64,000 nucleotides of DNA from the NCBI GenBank assembly GCA_914767715.1, contig OU612066.1:25642283-25706282 (forward strand), written 5' to 3'. A model generated the notes under the pieces. That model had not been told where the DNA came from. It saw nothing but the letters and a program-made list of their open reading frames with translations, and did not search any database. Below, one piece after another: positions 29,501 through 39,705 of this stretch. This stretch comes from Membranipora membranacea. Lineage: Eukaryota > Bryozoa > Gymnolaemata > Cheilostomatida > Membraniporidae. The number at the start of each line of letters is the position of its first letter. Position 1 is the first letter of the stretch. Made by a program: the position numbers and the translations under genes.

Positions 29501-32488
29501 ACTCTCGCTGGCTCCAACTCTACCTTTGTCCGCTGCATCAAGGTAGGCTTTGTGGCAGGGATGGCCCAGATCACTAGGAACTAAGAGAATTGCTTTTCAA
29601 AGACACTCTAAGCCTTAAAGTGGTTTTAAAAAATTTAACTGCGTTGATCCTCACCAATAAATTGCAAAGGTATCATTGAGAAGATCATCTAGGGTGGTTT
29701 GAATATGAAAGCATTTTGTTCAAACCAGTGTTGAATTTTGTATCAGTGTGTTTTGGAGTCCCTACTCTCAACCTCAACGCGACTCAATGCTATCAAACCA
29801 ACATAAGTTGATCTGAACTTGGCGTCTTTACTTGTTATCATCAGAAATTCTTGTTCAAATTGCTTTGATGGATGGATTGGTGTTAACATGCCTTATTTGA
29901 ATTGTAACGCTTTGTTTTGATAGGCCAGTACATCACCCGCTGCCAACCATTGGGAGGATGATTATGTAAAGCAGCAGATTATATTACTAGAACTCACAGA
30001 GTCACTTAAAGTAATCACAGGAGGTTTACCACATAGAATATCTTATAAGGAGTTTGTATCCAGATATCAGTGCCTTACCTGTAAAAGACTCAATCCTAGC
30101 CAATCAATCGACTTTCAGGAACTGTCGCAGGTAAAACTTTTCACATAAAATTGTTTAAGTGATTGTGAAGTAATCAGGTTTTTGGTATCATTCTGGAGTT
30201 CTCAGTCTAATTTAGAAAGCTGCTATAAGGTTCATTAACAACATATGGCCCAGTTTCAGCTCATTTTCACTCAAAGTTGAGATGTGAAGGTACTAAAAAG
30301 GTACTATTTTAATGATAGTATATACAAACTAGTACCTTTTTAGTACCTTTCAATCTCAACTTTGAGTGAAAATCAGTTGCAACTTGGCCACTGTTAATAA
30401 ACCTTATAACAGTTCTATAAATTAGACTGAGAACTCTAAAATGATACCAAAAACCTGATTCCTGTGTATTTCCTGAGAATTGTCTGGAAAAGGGAATTTT
30501 AACACCATTCCCACAATTCAGCTTTAATCTGGAATTACCAGGTCTCTCTCATTTAGGTAAGTAACCAGAAACTCCAGAAAATAGCATCAAGGTTTGCCCA
30601 TTACAGCAGTCATGCTTTGTTCCTCAGAGGCTTGTGTTGTTTACTGAGGGAAGTCTTTGACCGAGCATACAAAGTAACCATTATTTATTTTTATTTCAGG
30701 ATGTAATCAGCCAGTTCTTACATATAATGGAATCCAAGTGCATCCCGTACTCCTCTGCCAACTGGGTGTTCGGGAAAAAGCATTTATATCTCAGGTAAGT
30801 TTAGTCTGTTTGCGCTGACATATAATTATCCTACTTCATTAAGTGTGCGAATAATATACATTAGGAATGTGCATCCCTACCTTTTCAGAAGACAGAATGT
30901 CTTTGAAACAAATGGAGTGAAAAAAGACTTTACATACTTTGACAAGAAATTTTGATTGTCAGTTGTACCATTGTTGTACTATTTTGTAGTGATGAAGCTA
31001 GCAGACAATTGGAAATGATAAAATCTCAGATACGCTTCGAAGCTGCCTGTAAAATACAAGCTACATTCCGCGGTCACCAAATCAGAAACTCATGGCCCAC
31101 AATTCTCTCAAGATTAAAATCTGAAACCAAACATAAAACTCATAGTTACACCAGACGCGGGTCGGGTTACACCTATGATAGTGGATATAATACTCCGCAG
31201 TCTCATCACAGAATCACTTCAGCTTCTGCTGGGAACCTCAGCTATGAACACAACCTGCTAAATACCCATTCTGATCACTTATTCCATCGGAAGCCTACAT
31301 TCAAAAATATGGTGAGAATTTGAACCGGGATATGTATATATATATGTATACAGGTATACATATATATATAGATACATGCAGATCTTAATTTGAGATCTAT
31401 ATATATGTATCAAAATAACCAAATGGTGATACAGATTCCACTGGCTGCTACAGCAATAATGAATAAATCGAATGTTTTGAGAATCGCCCTCCCTTGGCTG
31501 AAAGCTGGCAGTAAGCCATTCAGTGCAAGTAAGATACTTTGAACAGAAAGACCCCACCAATCATATTACGTTGCTTTTGAACTTTTTCATTACTTAATCG
31601 TTGCATATCCAGAGGAAGCCCAATGAATTACCAGCAAATCACACTGTGTTTTTCAGCAGGATATGCACGCTCCAGCCTTACCAGGGAAGAGGAACTATTC
31701 TGTTCAGGGTCCGATGAAAGTCTACTTCCCACAAATCCGAGTCATGAGAGAAAATATGAACAGTAAGTATAATTATAACGACAAGCAACTGAGTTGTCAT
31801 TAGCAACAGCATAGCGGGATTGGGAGAATAAAATGGTCTGTCTGCTCTGTTCCAAGTTTTTAATAATAGATAGGTCGAAAGGTGAGAGATCAATCTTGAC
31901 CATGAGTAAATATCAACATAGCCGTAGCTGATATTGTTTTTGTCAAAGAGATTATCTTTCAATGGTCTCAGTAGCTTGTGGTTGTATATATATATATATA
32001 ATTGAAGGATCCAATATATTATTATGTATAATTTAGAGAATGCCACAGAATTACACTGATATAGGTACAATTTTAAGTATGTTAGATTGAGGCTGTTTAG
32101 CAATTTGATGTCATAAGGTACAAAATAAATTAAGTTTGAAATCAAATTTGATATTAAATTAATTAGACAACAATGGCTTAATTTTGACGTTTCTGCTTCG
32201 TTTGTAGTTGAAGGTTATGAGTTGAACCAAGGGCAGGAGGTACTGTGTATCGGCTACTCGTCGCTGCCTTCTCATGTATCTATATCCTACCAGAACGATA
32301 TACTAGACTTACCGTACGATAAGACTTCTATTAAAGTATGCCGACCCGGCAGCAATAAAACTGATACTGCATCAACCAGACTCAGCAGCACGCTGACTCG
32401 GAGTGCGCTGACCCGGAACGCGGAGGTCAAGGACTTGAATTTTTATGACCGGCGGTCAACCAAACATCTCGTCCAATCAGAGTTATGA
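14549..32488 (+). CDS. divergent unconventional myosin heavy chain with one IQ motif
   Basis: Coding exons: 14549-14777, 18153-18230, 20676-20791, 23410-23573, 23868-24042, 24515-24674, 25287-25396, 25845-25935, 26386-26540, 26928-27137, 27603-27776, 28128-28231, 28822-29015, 29382-29542, 29924-30130, 30700-30794, 30990-31311, 31657-31762, 32208-32488. Phases agree; total 3,132 bp, 1,043 aa. The motor begins near residue 113 (DDLCQLSGTITHESVL). P-loop is SGEIGSGKT at 196-204, switch I NNQESSR at ~247-253. Later landmarks are ERNYDIFYMLLAG, the actin-binding region STFVRCIK and the converter. Switch II, normally DxxGFE, is DSLAFQ at 488-493. An insert rich in S, T and N (exon 10) precedes it. 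One IQ (KIQATFRGHQIR, ~829-840) leads to a short tail of ~200 residues without coiled coil. Class is uncertain: Dachs-like class XX is my first guess, with XVIII, XVI or XIX possible. The ATG follows an in-frame TGA, supporting this start. Confidence 0.88.
15838..16085. mobile_element. possible MITE-like repeat with GTAGTT/AACTAC ends
   Basis: AGTGCCGTAGTTAGGAA at the left and AGAACTACGGGCCTG at the right are inverted, with purine-rich GGGGAGGC and its complement inside. It lies in intron 1 of the myosin gene. Ends are short and imperfect. Confidence 0.35.
18890..18952. repeat. short inverted repeat in myosin intron 2
   Basis: CTTATTCAATC and GATTGAATAAAG enclose a ~45-base segment with an inner stem GCGCTCATTGAG / CTTTGAGCG. 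It could be a tiny foldback element. Confidence 0.4.
20888..21130 (+). mobile_element. tRNA-derived SINE, copy 1 (myosin intron 3)
   Basis: The head reads CAGCTCAGTTGGTTAGTACC, a pol III box A, with a degenerate box B near GTTCAAAGTCC. The body (GCAGTCCAT, then CCTGTCTGCAACTGAGAACA) aligns with the better-preserved copy at 25985-26225. It lies in sense in the myosin intron and is a decayed retroposed copy. Confidence 0.6.
21190..21210. repeat. short G-run within a CTTGACAAGATCTGTTG inverted repeat
   Basis: Ten consecutive Gs are flanked by TTGACAAGATCTGTTG on the left and a reverse-complementary CAACAAATCTTGTCA on the right (about 21181-21238). It is a small imperfect foldback in a myosin intron. 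Confidence 0.4.
21720..21828. repeat. two-copy tandem duplication (~55 bp)
   Basis: The unit containing CATCTAATATTGTGGCAATA at about 21720-21774 is repeated with a few changes at 21775-21828. No coding role; intronic. Confidence 0.6.
24945..25035. repeat. degenerate TTTGATGTA-type tandem repeat
   Basis: Short units of the form CTTTGATGAACAA and TTTGATGTACTTTGATG recur about seven times with divergence. Intronic in the myosin gene, between exons 6 and 7. Confidence 0.45.
25985..26225 (+). mobile_element. tRNA-derived SINE, copy 2 (myosin intron 8)
   Basis: The head matches a tRNA gene closely: GGTGGCTCAGTTGGTTAGAG carries box A, and CGATTCAAATCCC about 45 bases on carries box B. A conserved non-tRNA body follows (CCTGCCTGCAAACTGAGAGC), shared with 20888-21130. 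The tRNA-like part lacks a proper acceptor stem and continues into the body, so it is a SINE and not a tRNA gene. Confidence 0.75.
26671..26729. repeat. perfect GC-rich hairpin in myosin intron 9
   Basis: Left arm 26671-26694 and right arm 26706-26729 are perfect 24-base complements (TAGCCTTGTCACCCGGCC and onward) separated by 11 bases of mostly T. The arms are far more GC-rich than the surrounding intron. In RNA this would be a very stable stem-loop. Confidence 0.8.
28605..28760. repeat. AT-rich ATATAATA low-complexity tract
   Basis: Repeated ATAATATAATACATA units with several internal self-complementary segments lie in the myosin intron just upstream of exon 13. Confidence 0.7.
30172..30461. 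mobile_element. foldback element of ~290 bp in myosin intron 15
   Basis: The left half (AATCAGGTTTTTGGTATCAT, GTTCTCAGTCTAATTTA, TCACTCAAAGTTGAGAT) returns in reverse complement in the right half with a few mismatches, around an AT-rich centre at about 30318. The whole element is one imperfect palindrome with no coding frame, as in non-autonomous foldback or MITE elements. Confidence 0.7.
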
Positions 32489-33709
32489 TTGTTTTTTCCA
32501 TTATTTTGAATAAGTCAAGTTTGATTAAATCTCTGACAAGTAGCTTGGCATTTTAAGCTATAAGACTGTATTTTCATGATTTCATATTTTAGATAACATG
32601 GTTATCCATTGTTTCTATTGGTGCCAAATATTGAAAGAATATAAAAAGCTTTTCTCATCAAGAATCTTCTACCTGGTTTGTAAGACTAAGTATGAAAGGA
32701 AGGCTTTTTTCTGCATATCTATGCACTCAAATGATCCATTGGTTAACAGTTTTGGGGGCTGTGAAATCGAATTTGTTTTGTGAGGAAAGATGGACTAGAG
32801 TTCCAAGAGACTGATTTTCACACAATCATACATCATCAGAATCTCGTTACATATACTGAGTAGATGGTCTCTGAGTAGGGTAATGACAGCTTTTGGAATG
32901 GAACAAGTATTGGCCTATTGGCTAAGATCCAAGTGTCACTGCCAGTGGCTGATAAGTGCCAGTTTCAGTTTTGGCACCCTGTTCCGGAGGTATTTTATGG
33001 CCTCACCTCTACGATGCATTCTAGTTTTTTAGGATGTATCACATTCTCAGTATGAAATTTAGGGTGCCTTAGGTCCCTCTGTAGGGACAGCCCAATATTT
33101 TGTTTCTAAATAAACAGCAAGTCAGTGGGAGCTGGATTTATGTGGTACCAGGGTGTTTGGGATATACAATACAATACACAATTATATATATCTTGAAGTT
33201 AGGAGCTATCCTCGCTCTTTGTCCAGTGAGATAACTCTGATGTTAAATCAGCTTAGTATTTATAATAACACTATGATTACCATCCTCCCAGAGGCGTTAT
33301 TGTTGTTGGAGTCTTGCATCGGTTGAACATCAGGCATTACACAATGGTCAGAATTGAATATAAAATTATCTATTTATTCCTTTTTACAAAACATACTGCT
33401 ACTGTGTAAAAGTCACTGGCCCATAAACATTGTCTGATTGTCAACTTTTTAGTTCACTTTAGTATCATAATTGACTGGGTGTGCATAAGAAATCTTGAAT
33501 CTCATAGAAAGTAAAGAGCATTTTGGTATGGTCATGCCGTTTCAAACACACATTTACCATTAAATTTTTTTCTGAAATCAATTATCTTTGCATGACTTAC
33601 TGGCTGCAACATAGTGAGCTGGTTTATTTTTTTTTTTCTAGTACTTTTTGACATTAGTTTTCATCTTGAGGACGATTGTCCATCTATGCCAATTAAATCA
33701 GAAAAATAA
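32489..33709. other. myosin 3' UTR/spacer
   Basis: No coding exon or RNA gene recognised. The open stretch at 32598-32783 has no splice context or family resemblance. Confidence 0.35.
33109..33114 (+). terminator. candidate polyadenylation signal for the myosin transcript
   Basis: AATAAA lies about 620 bases after the myosin stop codon, in stop-rich sequence that looks like 3' UTR. No other evidence supports its use. Confidence 0.3.
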
Positions 33710-34342
33710 CAGTTAAAGATGACTGATCGAGACTATATACACTGCTGTCTCGGCATGGTCATTCAGAGAGGACACAAGTCTCTACGACTCAACCAGAAAC
33801 CATACATCCAGCAGCTACTTGAATAATTCAAGATGGAGAGTTGTCATCCCGTGTCAACCCCAGCTGCGTGTGATGTAAAGGTAACCAAGGATGATGGCAG
33901 CAAATCTGTTGATCCCGGTTTATATCAATCGATAGTCGGAAACCTCCTCTACCCTGCGGTGTCTACTAGACCGGACATCGTTGAAGCAGTGGGGGTGCTG
34001 GCTATGCTATGCTCCAACATATGCTAGGTGTAGTCTGACCAGCACCACCTAGGTATAGAGACATGATATTGTTTTTCTATTCCTAGGACGTGTACATTGC
34101 CACTTTTAATTTGTTTGTGGATTTTAAAACAAAAACTGAGTGGGAGTGTTGTAAATAGCAGTTTACATGTTTTAAGTTTTCATGTGTTGTCTAATTTCTA
34201 GAGTTGTTTACTCATGCTTTTGCTAATTGTATCCCAGGATGCACTGCACTTCTTTTTGTTCTCTTTGTTCCCTCTATTACCTAAGTGTGCATGTGACAAA
34301 ATAAAGTCTTACACTATAACTCTAAAAGCACCCTAAACAACA
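33710..34342 (+). mobile_element. 3' end of a Ty1/Copia LTR retrotransposon with LTR
   Basis: The frame from about 33712 encodes the C-terminal part of a Copia reverse transcriptase and its linker to RNase H: MTD, then CLGMVIQRGHKSLRLNQKPY, a TAA where the family has a residue before FKM, then PVSTP, YQSIVGNLLYPA and TRPDI. Only ~100 residues remain and the TAA breaks the frame. A purine-rich tract (CTGAGTGGGAG) precedes a 196-bp LTR at 34147-34342, which begins TGTTG and ends CAACA, the standard 5-bp inverted ends, with AATAAA near 34300. The 5' LTR and most of pol are missing from the window. Confidence 0.75.
34147..34342 (+). repeat. long terminal repeat (3' LTR of the Copia fragment)
   Basis: It starts TGTTGTAAATAGCAG directly after a polypurine tract and ends CTAAACAACA, giving perfect TGTTG/CAACA ends. 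It contains an AAATAAAG polyadenylation motif followed by the expected short U5-like tail. I found no second copy in the window to compare. Confidence 0.65.
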
Positions 34343-34483
34343 GTTTGATGGTTCTTAGTTGTTTGACGATGAAGTGTTCTAGCAGTTTACCATTGTGCCA
34401 TAGAAGCGAGATTGGTCGCTTTCTTTGTGGTACTCAGGTTATTTTATTTTTGGTAGCGGTATGATCTCAGCCGCTTTATATTA

Positions 34484-36565
34484 TGAACTTTTATTAACCA
34501 CCGATCAATGCATGAAGCAAATAAGACCATGTGAAAACAAAAAACAAAAGAAGTAATAAGAAGGCATTGACGTATTTATGAGTATTTATAAAAAAGGCTT
34601 TTTCTGCAAAGAGCAGTATTGGATTTAGGGAGGGTCGTGGTTTTATGATGGTGCCTGTCATTTGTTGCTAGGTGATGTATATGACTTTCCAAAGTTTTCC
34701 AAAGCTTTTGGAAATGCTGCTGTTTGAGATGAAGATACAGCTGAGTTGGCGACACAGTAATTCTGCATTGTTCTTGCTGATCCAGGATGAATAGTCATCG
34801 CTGCGTGTAGATTTGCAAGTGTTAATATGTCTGAGTAATTGGTAAACTTCAGCCTCAGATATGCTGATTTCCGCGGAGACAGATGGAGTACAGACAGGTT
34901 GTATGCTGGTGGCAGGAGATGGTTTTGACAATGATTTGTAGTAATGATGTTGTTTTTCTACGCATTCGCTGTCTGACATCCAGGTGTTGTTGATAAATCT
35001 TCTTTACGGCATTGTTGTAGAGGTGGAGTTCGGGTCAGCTATCTTCTTCACATTTCTCCACCAGGTTTTGCTCCCTCTCGTTATGCTGTTGATGTTGTTG
35101 GTAGCATGTGTTTTTCGGAGATTTCTATATGTTTGTTTGAGCGTCCTAGCTATTTGCTTCCAGGCTGGTTTCCTCTTCTGATATAGCTTGTCTTTCAGTC
35201 TACGCAGTTTGATAGTTTGGGAGTTTTGAAGAAAGGGAATTCCCTCTTTTATTTTGACAGTTTTCAATGAACAGTGAGTGCATGATAATTATTTTCTTGA
35301 TGGTATGTTAAAAGAGTTCTACTTTTTCATTTACATCATCTGTGTCGTATATACTGTTCCATGATAGTTGGCTGATGTCCTGGGTAATTAGTCGTTTAGT
35401 TTTCTGAGTGACCATATGTTTACTTCTCTTGATGTATAGTGATCTCATCTGTGTTGGTGGTGGTATTTCTATTACATAATGGTCGTTGTCCGAGATTGGT
35501 GATTGTTTGTTGATGGTAGCTGACTTGTACTCGTTTACATTAGTTAGTAATATTAACCTCCCTCGACCTCATATTATGAGGTCGAGGGTGGCGTTTTCTC
35601 AGGTGGTGAAGTTGATCAGCCGATCTAATCTGAACATCAAGGTCATTGAAATCATCATGTATCATAAATTTGGCAGTTGGGCATTTTTTGAGGCATGTAG
35701 AGATGTTGTCACGAATAATGTCGAGCACTTCAGCCTTCTTTTGGACAGTGAAGTTTCCAGGATTGTAAACTACACAAAATATGATGTGGTGTGGTGTGGT
35801 GATGAGGTGGAAGCCGATCGTCACGCTGGAGTTTAATCCAAAATGACCAAAATAAACTTTGACTGATCTGGTTGGCTTATTACCCTTTTGTATTCTTTTC
35901 ACTGTTGCTCTACCGAATCCCCCATCTTCAAGATCATAACTGAGCGTTTTGTCAGAGATAAATAGTAGTACCCCTTTGATGACTCCGATTGATTTGGGTA
36001 CATAACCGCCTTGTTGTATAACTTACCAATCAGTTCAGAAGACCATTTGGTGAGTGCAGAATCAACCATTCTTTTGTCTGGATGCAAATCTTTTTAGTGT
36101 TACTCCTGCTGATTTTTCAATGGTTATGTCACTGTCTAGACCTCCAATTGCTCTTTGTATAACATCATCATTGGCAATGATGTCACCATCTTTCTCTACT
36201 ATAACTACAATGTTCTTTTTGGGATCAAATATTATATTATAATGACGTCTTCTATGTAGAGGTTTTGATGTTACTGATGTGATTGATTTAACTGTTTCAC
36301 AACTAGGTATTTTGTTGTTTGTCTGTAATGTGGGTGGCGGCATATGAGACTGGTGATGCTGGTGATATCGGAGAGATAATGCACTTTTTTTCTCCAATGC
36401 ATAAATTCTACCCAAGGCATTCAACAGTTGTCTCTGTATGGCCTCAATGGTTGCCATCTGTGGTGGAATGTCAAGAATGTTGTGGGTAATCTTATCTTGA
36501 TTTTCTACAAAGTCCTGATAGCTTTGGCCTGTTACAGCCGACATTAGTTGAAAAAACCACCTCAC
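34484..36565 (-). mobile_element. LINE (CR1/L2-like non-LTR retrotransposon), reverse transcriptase deleted
   Basis: Read on the - strand from 36565. First an ORF1-like region with a basic C-terminal part (RRRHYNIIFDPKKN). Next, around 35900-35540, comes an APE-type endonuclease with VYNPGNFTVQKKAE and DDFNDLD (the family has GDFN). Then at 35267-35004 a basic linker (KRKPAWKQIARTLKQTYRNL). Then at 34979-34668 the start of the RT domain (CKSTRSDDYSSWISKNNAELL, matching the usual KSTGPDxIPxxxLK). The RT palm is absent, and by 34530 the sequence is already the 3' end, shared with 38157-38210 and ending in AATAAAAGTTCATAA. Several frameshifts separate the pieces, so it is dead. Its 5' end lies within ~30 bases of the sulfotransferase A start codon. 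Confidence 0.75.
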
Positions 36566-36590
36566 TGCTTCTTGCTATCGTGTCTTCCTG

Positions 36591-39290
36591 ATGAATTTCA
36601 CCAAATATGGACTGAGAGTGGCACTTTGCTGTGTTCTATTTTTCCTGTCTCTCTATGCTGTCAACGTTTTAATGAGAGAGAGAAGCTCAGAGATCAGGAT
36701 CAATAAATACAGGGTTGTTGACGAAAAATTAACTGAGGTGAGTGAAAGGTGTGATAACTTATTATGTAACGGCAAGAATGCAATGATTTTCTACTGGCTT
36801 GCTTTGTAATATATGATGTAATGTAATCACTAATAGATGTTTAAGATAAGGTGAACACATCTGACCCTGCATATGCGTATATCTAGTTTAATCCAACATG
36901 CCTGCATATCAGTTGTTCCCATTTTAAGAAAACCTCAATAAATAAATAAATATAAATTTAATGCTGCTGCCGGCGGCGGCTTGAGGGAGAGAAACTCCTA
37001 ATGCAGACAAATTATTTCATGCTTGATCATACTTGATCTAGCAGAGTCCCGTGTATTGTTGTTCTATTGTTGTCATATTTTTCTTCTATTTGCATGGCCT
37101 ACGAGTCCATTTATGCTACTTTGATTTTCAAAAGATCTCTCTCAATCCATGACATGAAAGCATGATTTTCTGCAAGTTTCAATTTCTTTTACAATTTCAA
37201 TGTAGCAAAAATGGAAAATACGTGAGTACCCTTATGCATTGTATATATGAAGCTATAATTTATATCAACTTTATTTGCTGCTCAAATCATCTGGAAATAT
37301 GATATCATAACAACAAAAAGAAATGGCAGAACAGATCTTTTTTCAATTTGTTATATAAAGTTTGCATGACGTCACTGAGAGAGGCATCTAGATGAATTTC
37401 TGGAACAGATTGCAGATTGCAGATTGGCATGATCAGTCAATCCGGCATCTGTCATTTTTTATCCAAAAGAATTGGCCCTTTTATACTTTTTATTCAGACT
37501 CAGCCTCAGCCACATCAAGATGAAGTCATCAGAGGAAAACAGTTGCAGCAGCTGGATCAGGAGCAGCAGCAGCACAAGCAGCAGCAGCACAAGAAACAGC
37601 AGTATGATTCTGCTGCCGAGATGTCAAAAAGAAGAAAACATGTAAAGACTATGTGTGCCACAGAAATATACAACAAAACCAAGTAAGCCTATGTGAACAG
37701 TTGGCATAAAAAATCTGAAAAGCTTGCTTTGTTCAGCATTCCTTTCTGCTGCGTTCAATCTAACCAGATGCAAGTTTTCCCTTAGATCTTTTTTAAACTA
37801 TCCTCTTCTTTTGTATATCTAGTTTTTTTCTGTATTTCACTTTTTATTTGAAGATCGTTCAGACCGTATGCAAGTTTGGTGTCTCTGGATACTGCTCGCT
37901 CCCCGATAAAAGATGTGACCTATTGCCCTGTACCAAAGAGCGGCTGGACCACGTGGAAAGAGACTTTTTATAGGCACGCAGGAATCATGCATCTGATGGG
38001 TGTGCCAGGGCAGTAAGTAGATACATGACAGTGACATGGGTATGGTTTCTGGGCTGGTTATCAAGTTGTGGTGGCGTAAATTGAAAGGAAGATTTTAAAA
38101 ACATATATATATAGCCGAGTTTTAATTGAAATAATCGTGTTCTGAAACAGTGATATTATTATTATTATGAACTTTATTAACCACCGATCAATGCATGAAG
38201 CAAATAAGATAGAGGGAACACTGTTATTTGCTACACTAAATCTTATTGCTTAATTTTTACAAATATAAAATTTCCAACCTGGGTTGCAATTGTTAGCAAA
38301 AACAACGCAGTGGACGTACAATTTCTTTCATACCTTTCACAGCACGGCATTCACCAGTTTCTGGAAGGAATGTGGATTCAGAGTGACCTCGAACGATGCT
38401 CTACCTGACAGGAAGATAAGGATGGCTTTTTTCAGGTGAGTTCATTCAGAGATACAGAAAGACTGCCTGAAAGACATGCAGAGGCCAGAATCAAGAATGC
38501 AGAAACTGACAAATTCTATAAAATGAAGTTATAAATAAAACAATTTTTACTTATTTGTTTTATATCAAGTTCTTTATTCGATGACTTTTTATCAAGTGGA
38601 ATTTCACTTAATTGTCGATTATAAAAGAAAAGGTTAAAACATACACATGTCATACATGAAAGATGAGCAGGTCTTTCATAACTTTATAAATTTCATTGGT
38701 AAGAGCTTGGTTCAAGTTAGTTATAATATATACTATTATTTTGTTAAATAAATTATTTTTGGCTATTTTGTAGGAATCCATATGAGAGATTGGTATCAGC
38801 TTACAAAAACAAAGTTCTACGTAATAATGGTAAATATATGTCGCGAAGAGGACATGGAGCATGCCCCAATGCGATGTACAACAAGCCCCCTAAACCTCTG
38901 CTAACATTTAAACAGTTTATCAGCTGTATAGTTGACTTTGTACTTGTAAAGCAGTCAGTAAAGCTGGATGATCTGACAGCAGGTGTAAATCTGGACATCC
39001 ATTGGAGACCAGAGCACCTGCTGTGTAATGTCTGCAGTGAAGATTATAACATCATAGGACACACAGAACATATGGAGGCTGATGTCAAGTTATCGTTAGA
39101 CAAGCTGGGAATTAGAAATATGAGCATTCCCCACAAAAACAACTCGGGCGATTTGGACAGGGTGGTGATGTATTCACTTGCTGATTACTACAAACAGCTG
39201 GGGGATACTCTCTTGAGTCAGTTCAGACAACTGTACTCACATGATTTTGCTTTGCTCGGTTATGATAGTACACCTCCTTTTGATGTTTAG
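36591..39290 (+). CDS. carbohydrate sulfotransferase A (HNK-1/CHST8-14 family), complete
   Basis: Five coding exons: 36591-36737, 37498-37682, 37854-38012, 38343-38435, 38774-39290. Junctions are in phase; 1,101 bp, 366 aa, typical for the family. It is a type II Golgi membrane protein: residues ~7-27 (GLRVALCCVLFFLSLYAVNV) form the signal anchor. A Q/K-rich stem follows (exon 2). The 5'-phosphosulfate loop is PKSGWTTWK at ~138-146; the 3'-phosphate site is RNPYERLVSAYKNK at ~195-208, the family's RxPFxRLxSAY motif. HWRPEHLLCNVC and YNIIGHTEHMEAD are further family landmarks. It would transfer sulfate from PAPS to a glycan such as GalNAc or GlcA; the acceptor is not predictable. The start ATG lies beside the 5' end of an opposing LINE. 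An insertion of the LINE 3' end sits in intron 3. Copies B and C are duplicates. Confidence 0.88.
37561..37615 (+). repeat. CAG-type repeat encoding a Q/K/H-rich stem
   Basis: Repeated CAGCAG and AAGCAG codons in exon 2 of sulfotransferase A give the QQQHKQQQHKKQQ stretch. The matching exon of copy C has a proline-rich repeat instead, so this stem is evolving quickly. Confidence 0.6.
38157..38215 (-). mobile_element. 5'-truncated LINE 3' end in sulfotransferase A intron 3
   Basis: About 45 bases (TTTATTAACCACCGATCAAT, then GCATGAAGCAAATAAGA) match 34490-34528 almost exactly, the 3' end of the neighbouring LINE. It is followed on the upstream side by an ATT microsatellite, which becomes the tail on the - strand. 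Copy C has no such insert at the equivalent site, so the insertion followed the A/C duplication or was lost from C. Confidence 0.6.
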
Positions 39291-39705
39291 TGACTAAAGT
39301 AATGCTATATACTTCAATTTTCAGCCAATAATAAAAATAATCTCAAGAGTTCCTGATCCTTCTTAAAACTCTAGGTGAAAGTGGGGTTGTAGGAATGTGG
39401 TTAGTATTTGAAATAGTTTTGTACTGCGTGATTCAGGAAGGTACTATAATTACTATACCTTCAAGCATGAAGACAAGGTTGTATAGGAAAACTCAGTATC
39501 AGTACTGATGTAAATCAAAAATATACATCTTGGTGGTTTCATAAAAATTTGGTTGATCAGTACAACTGCTATTATCTTGCTGCTTACAGAAATTCTAAAG
39601 CAAAGCAAAGCACAGCAATCAAGATAAAAACTTTCATTTTCAGGGAAGTTACCCCATCTGAGAGGAAAATGATATATTTCGAAAACAAAGGGGACAGCAT
39701 ATGGA
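39291..39705. other. 3' UTR and duplicated flank of sulfotransferase A
   Basis: An AATAAAA motif occurs at about 39328. The whole stretch to about 39712 reappears inverted at about 43100-43510 next to copy C with very few changes, so it belongs to the duplicated block. The open stretch at 39549-39734 is not supported as a gene. Confidence 0.55.

Noticed and set aside
31678-32145. 155-codon open frame on the - strand
   Set aside because: It is antisense to myosin exon 18 and AT-rich intron, with residues typical of AT-rich random translation (Y, I, N, L) and no splice or family support.
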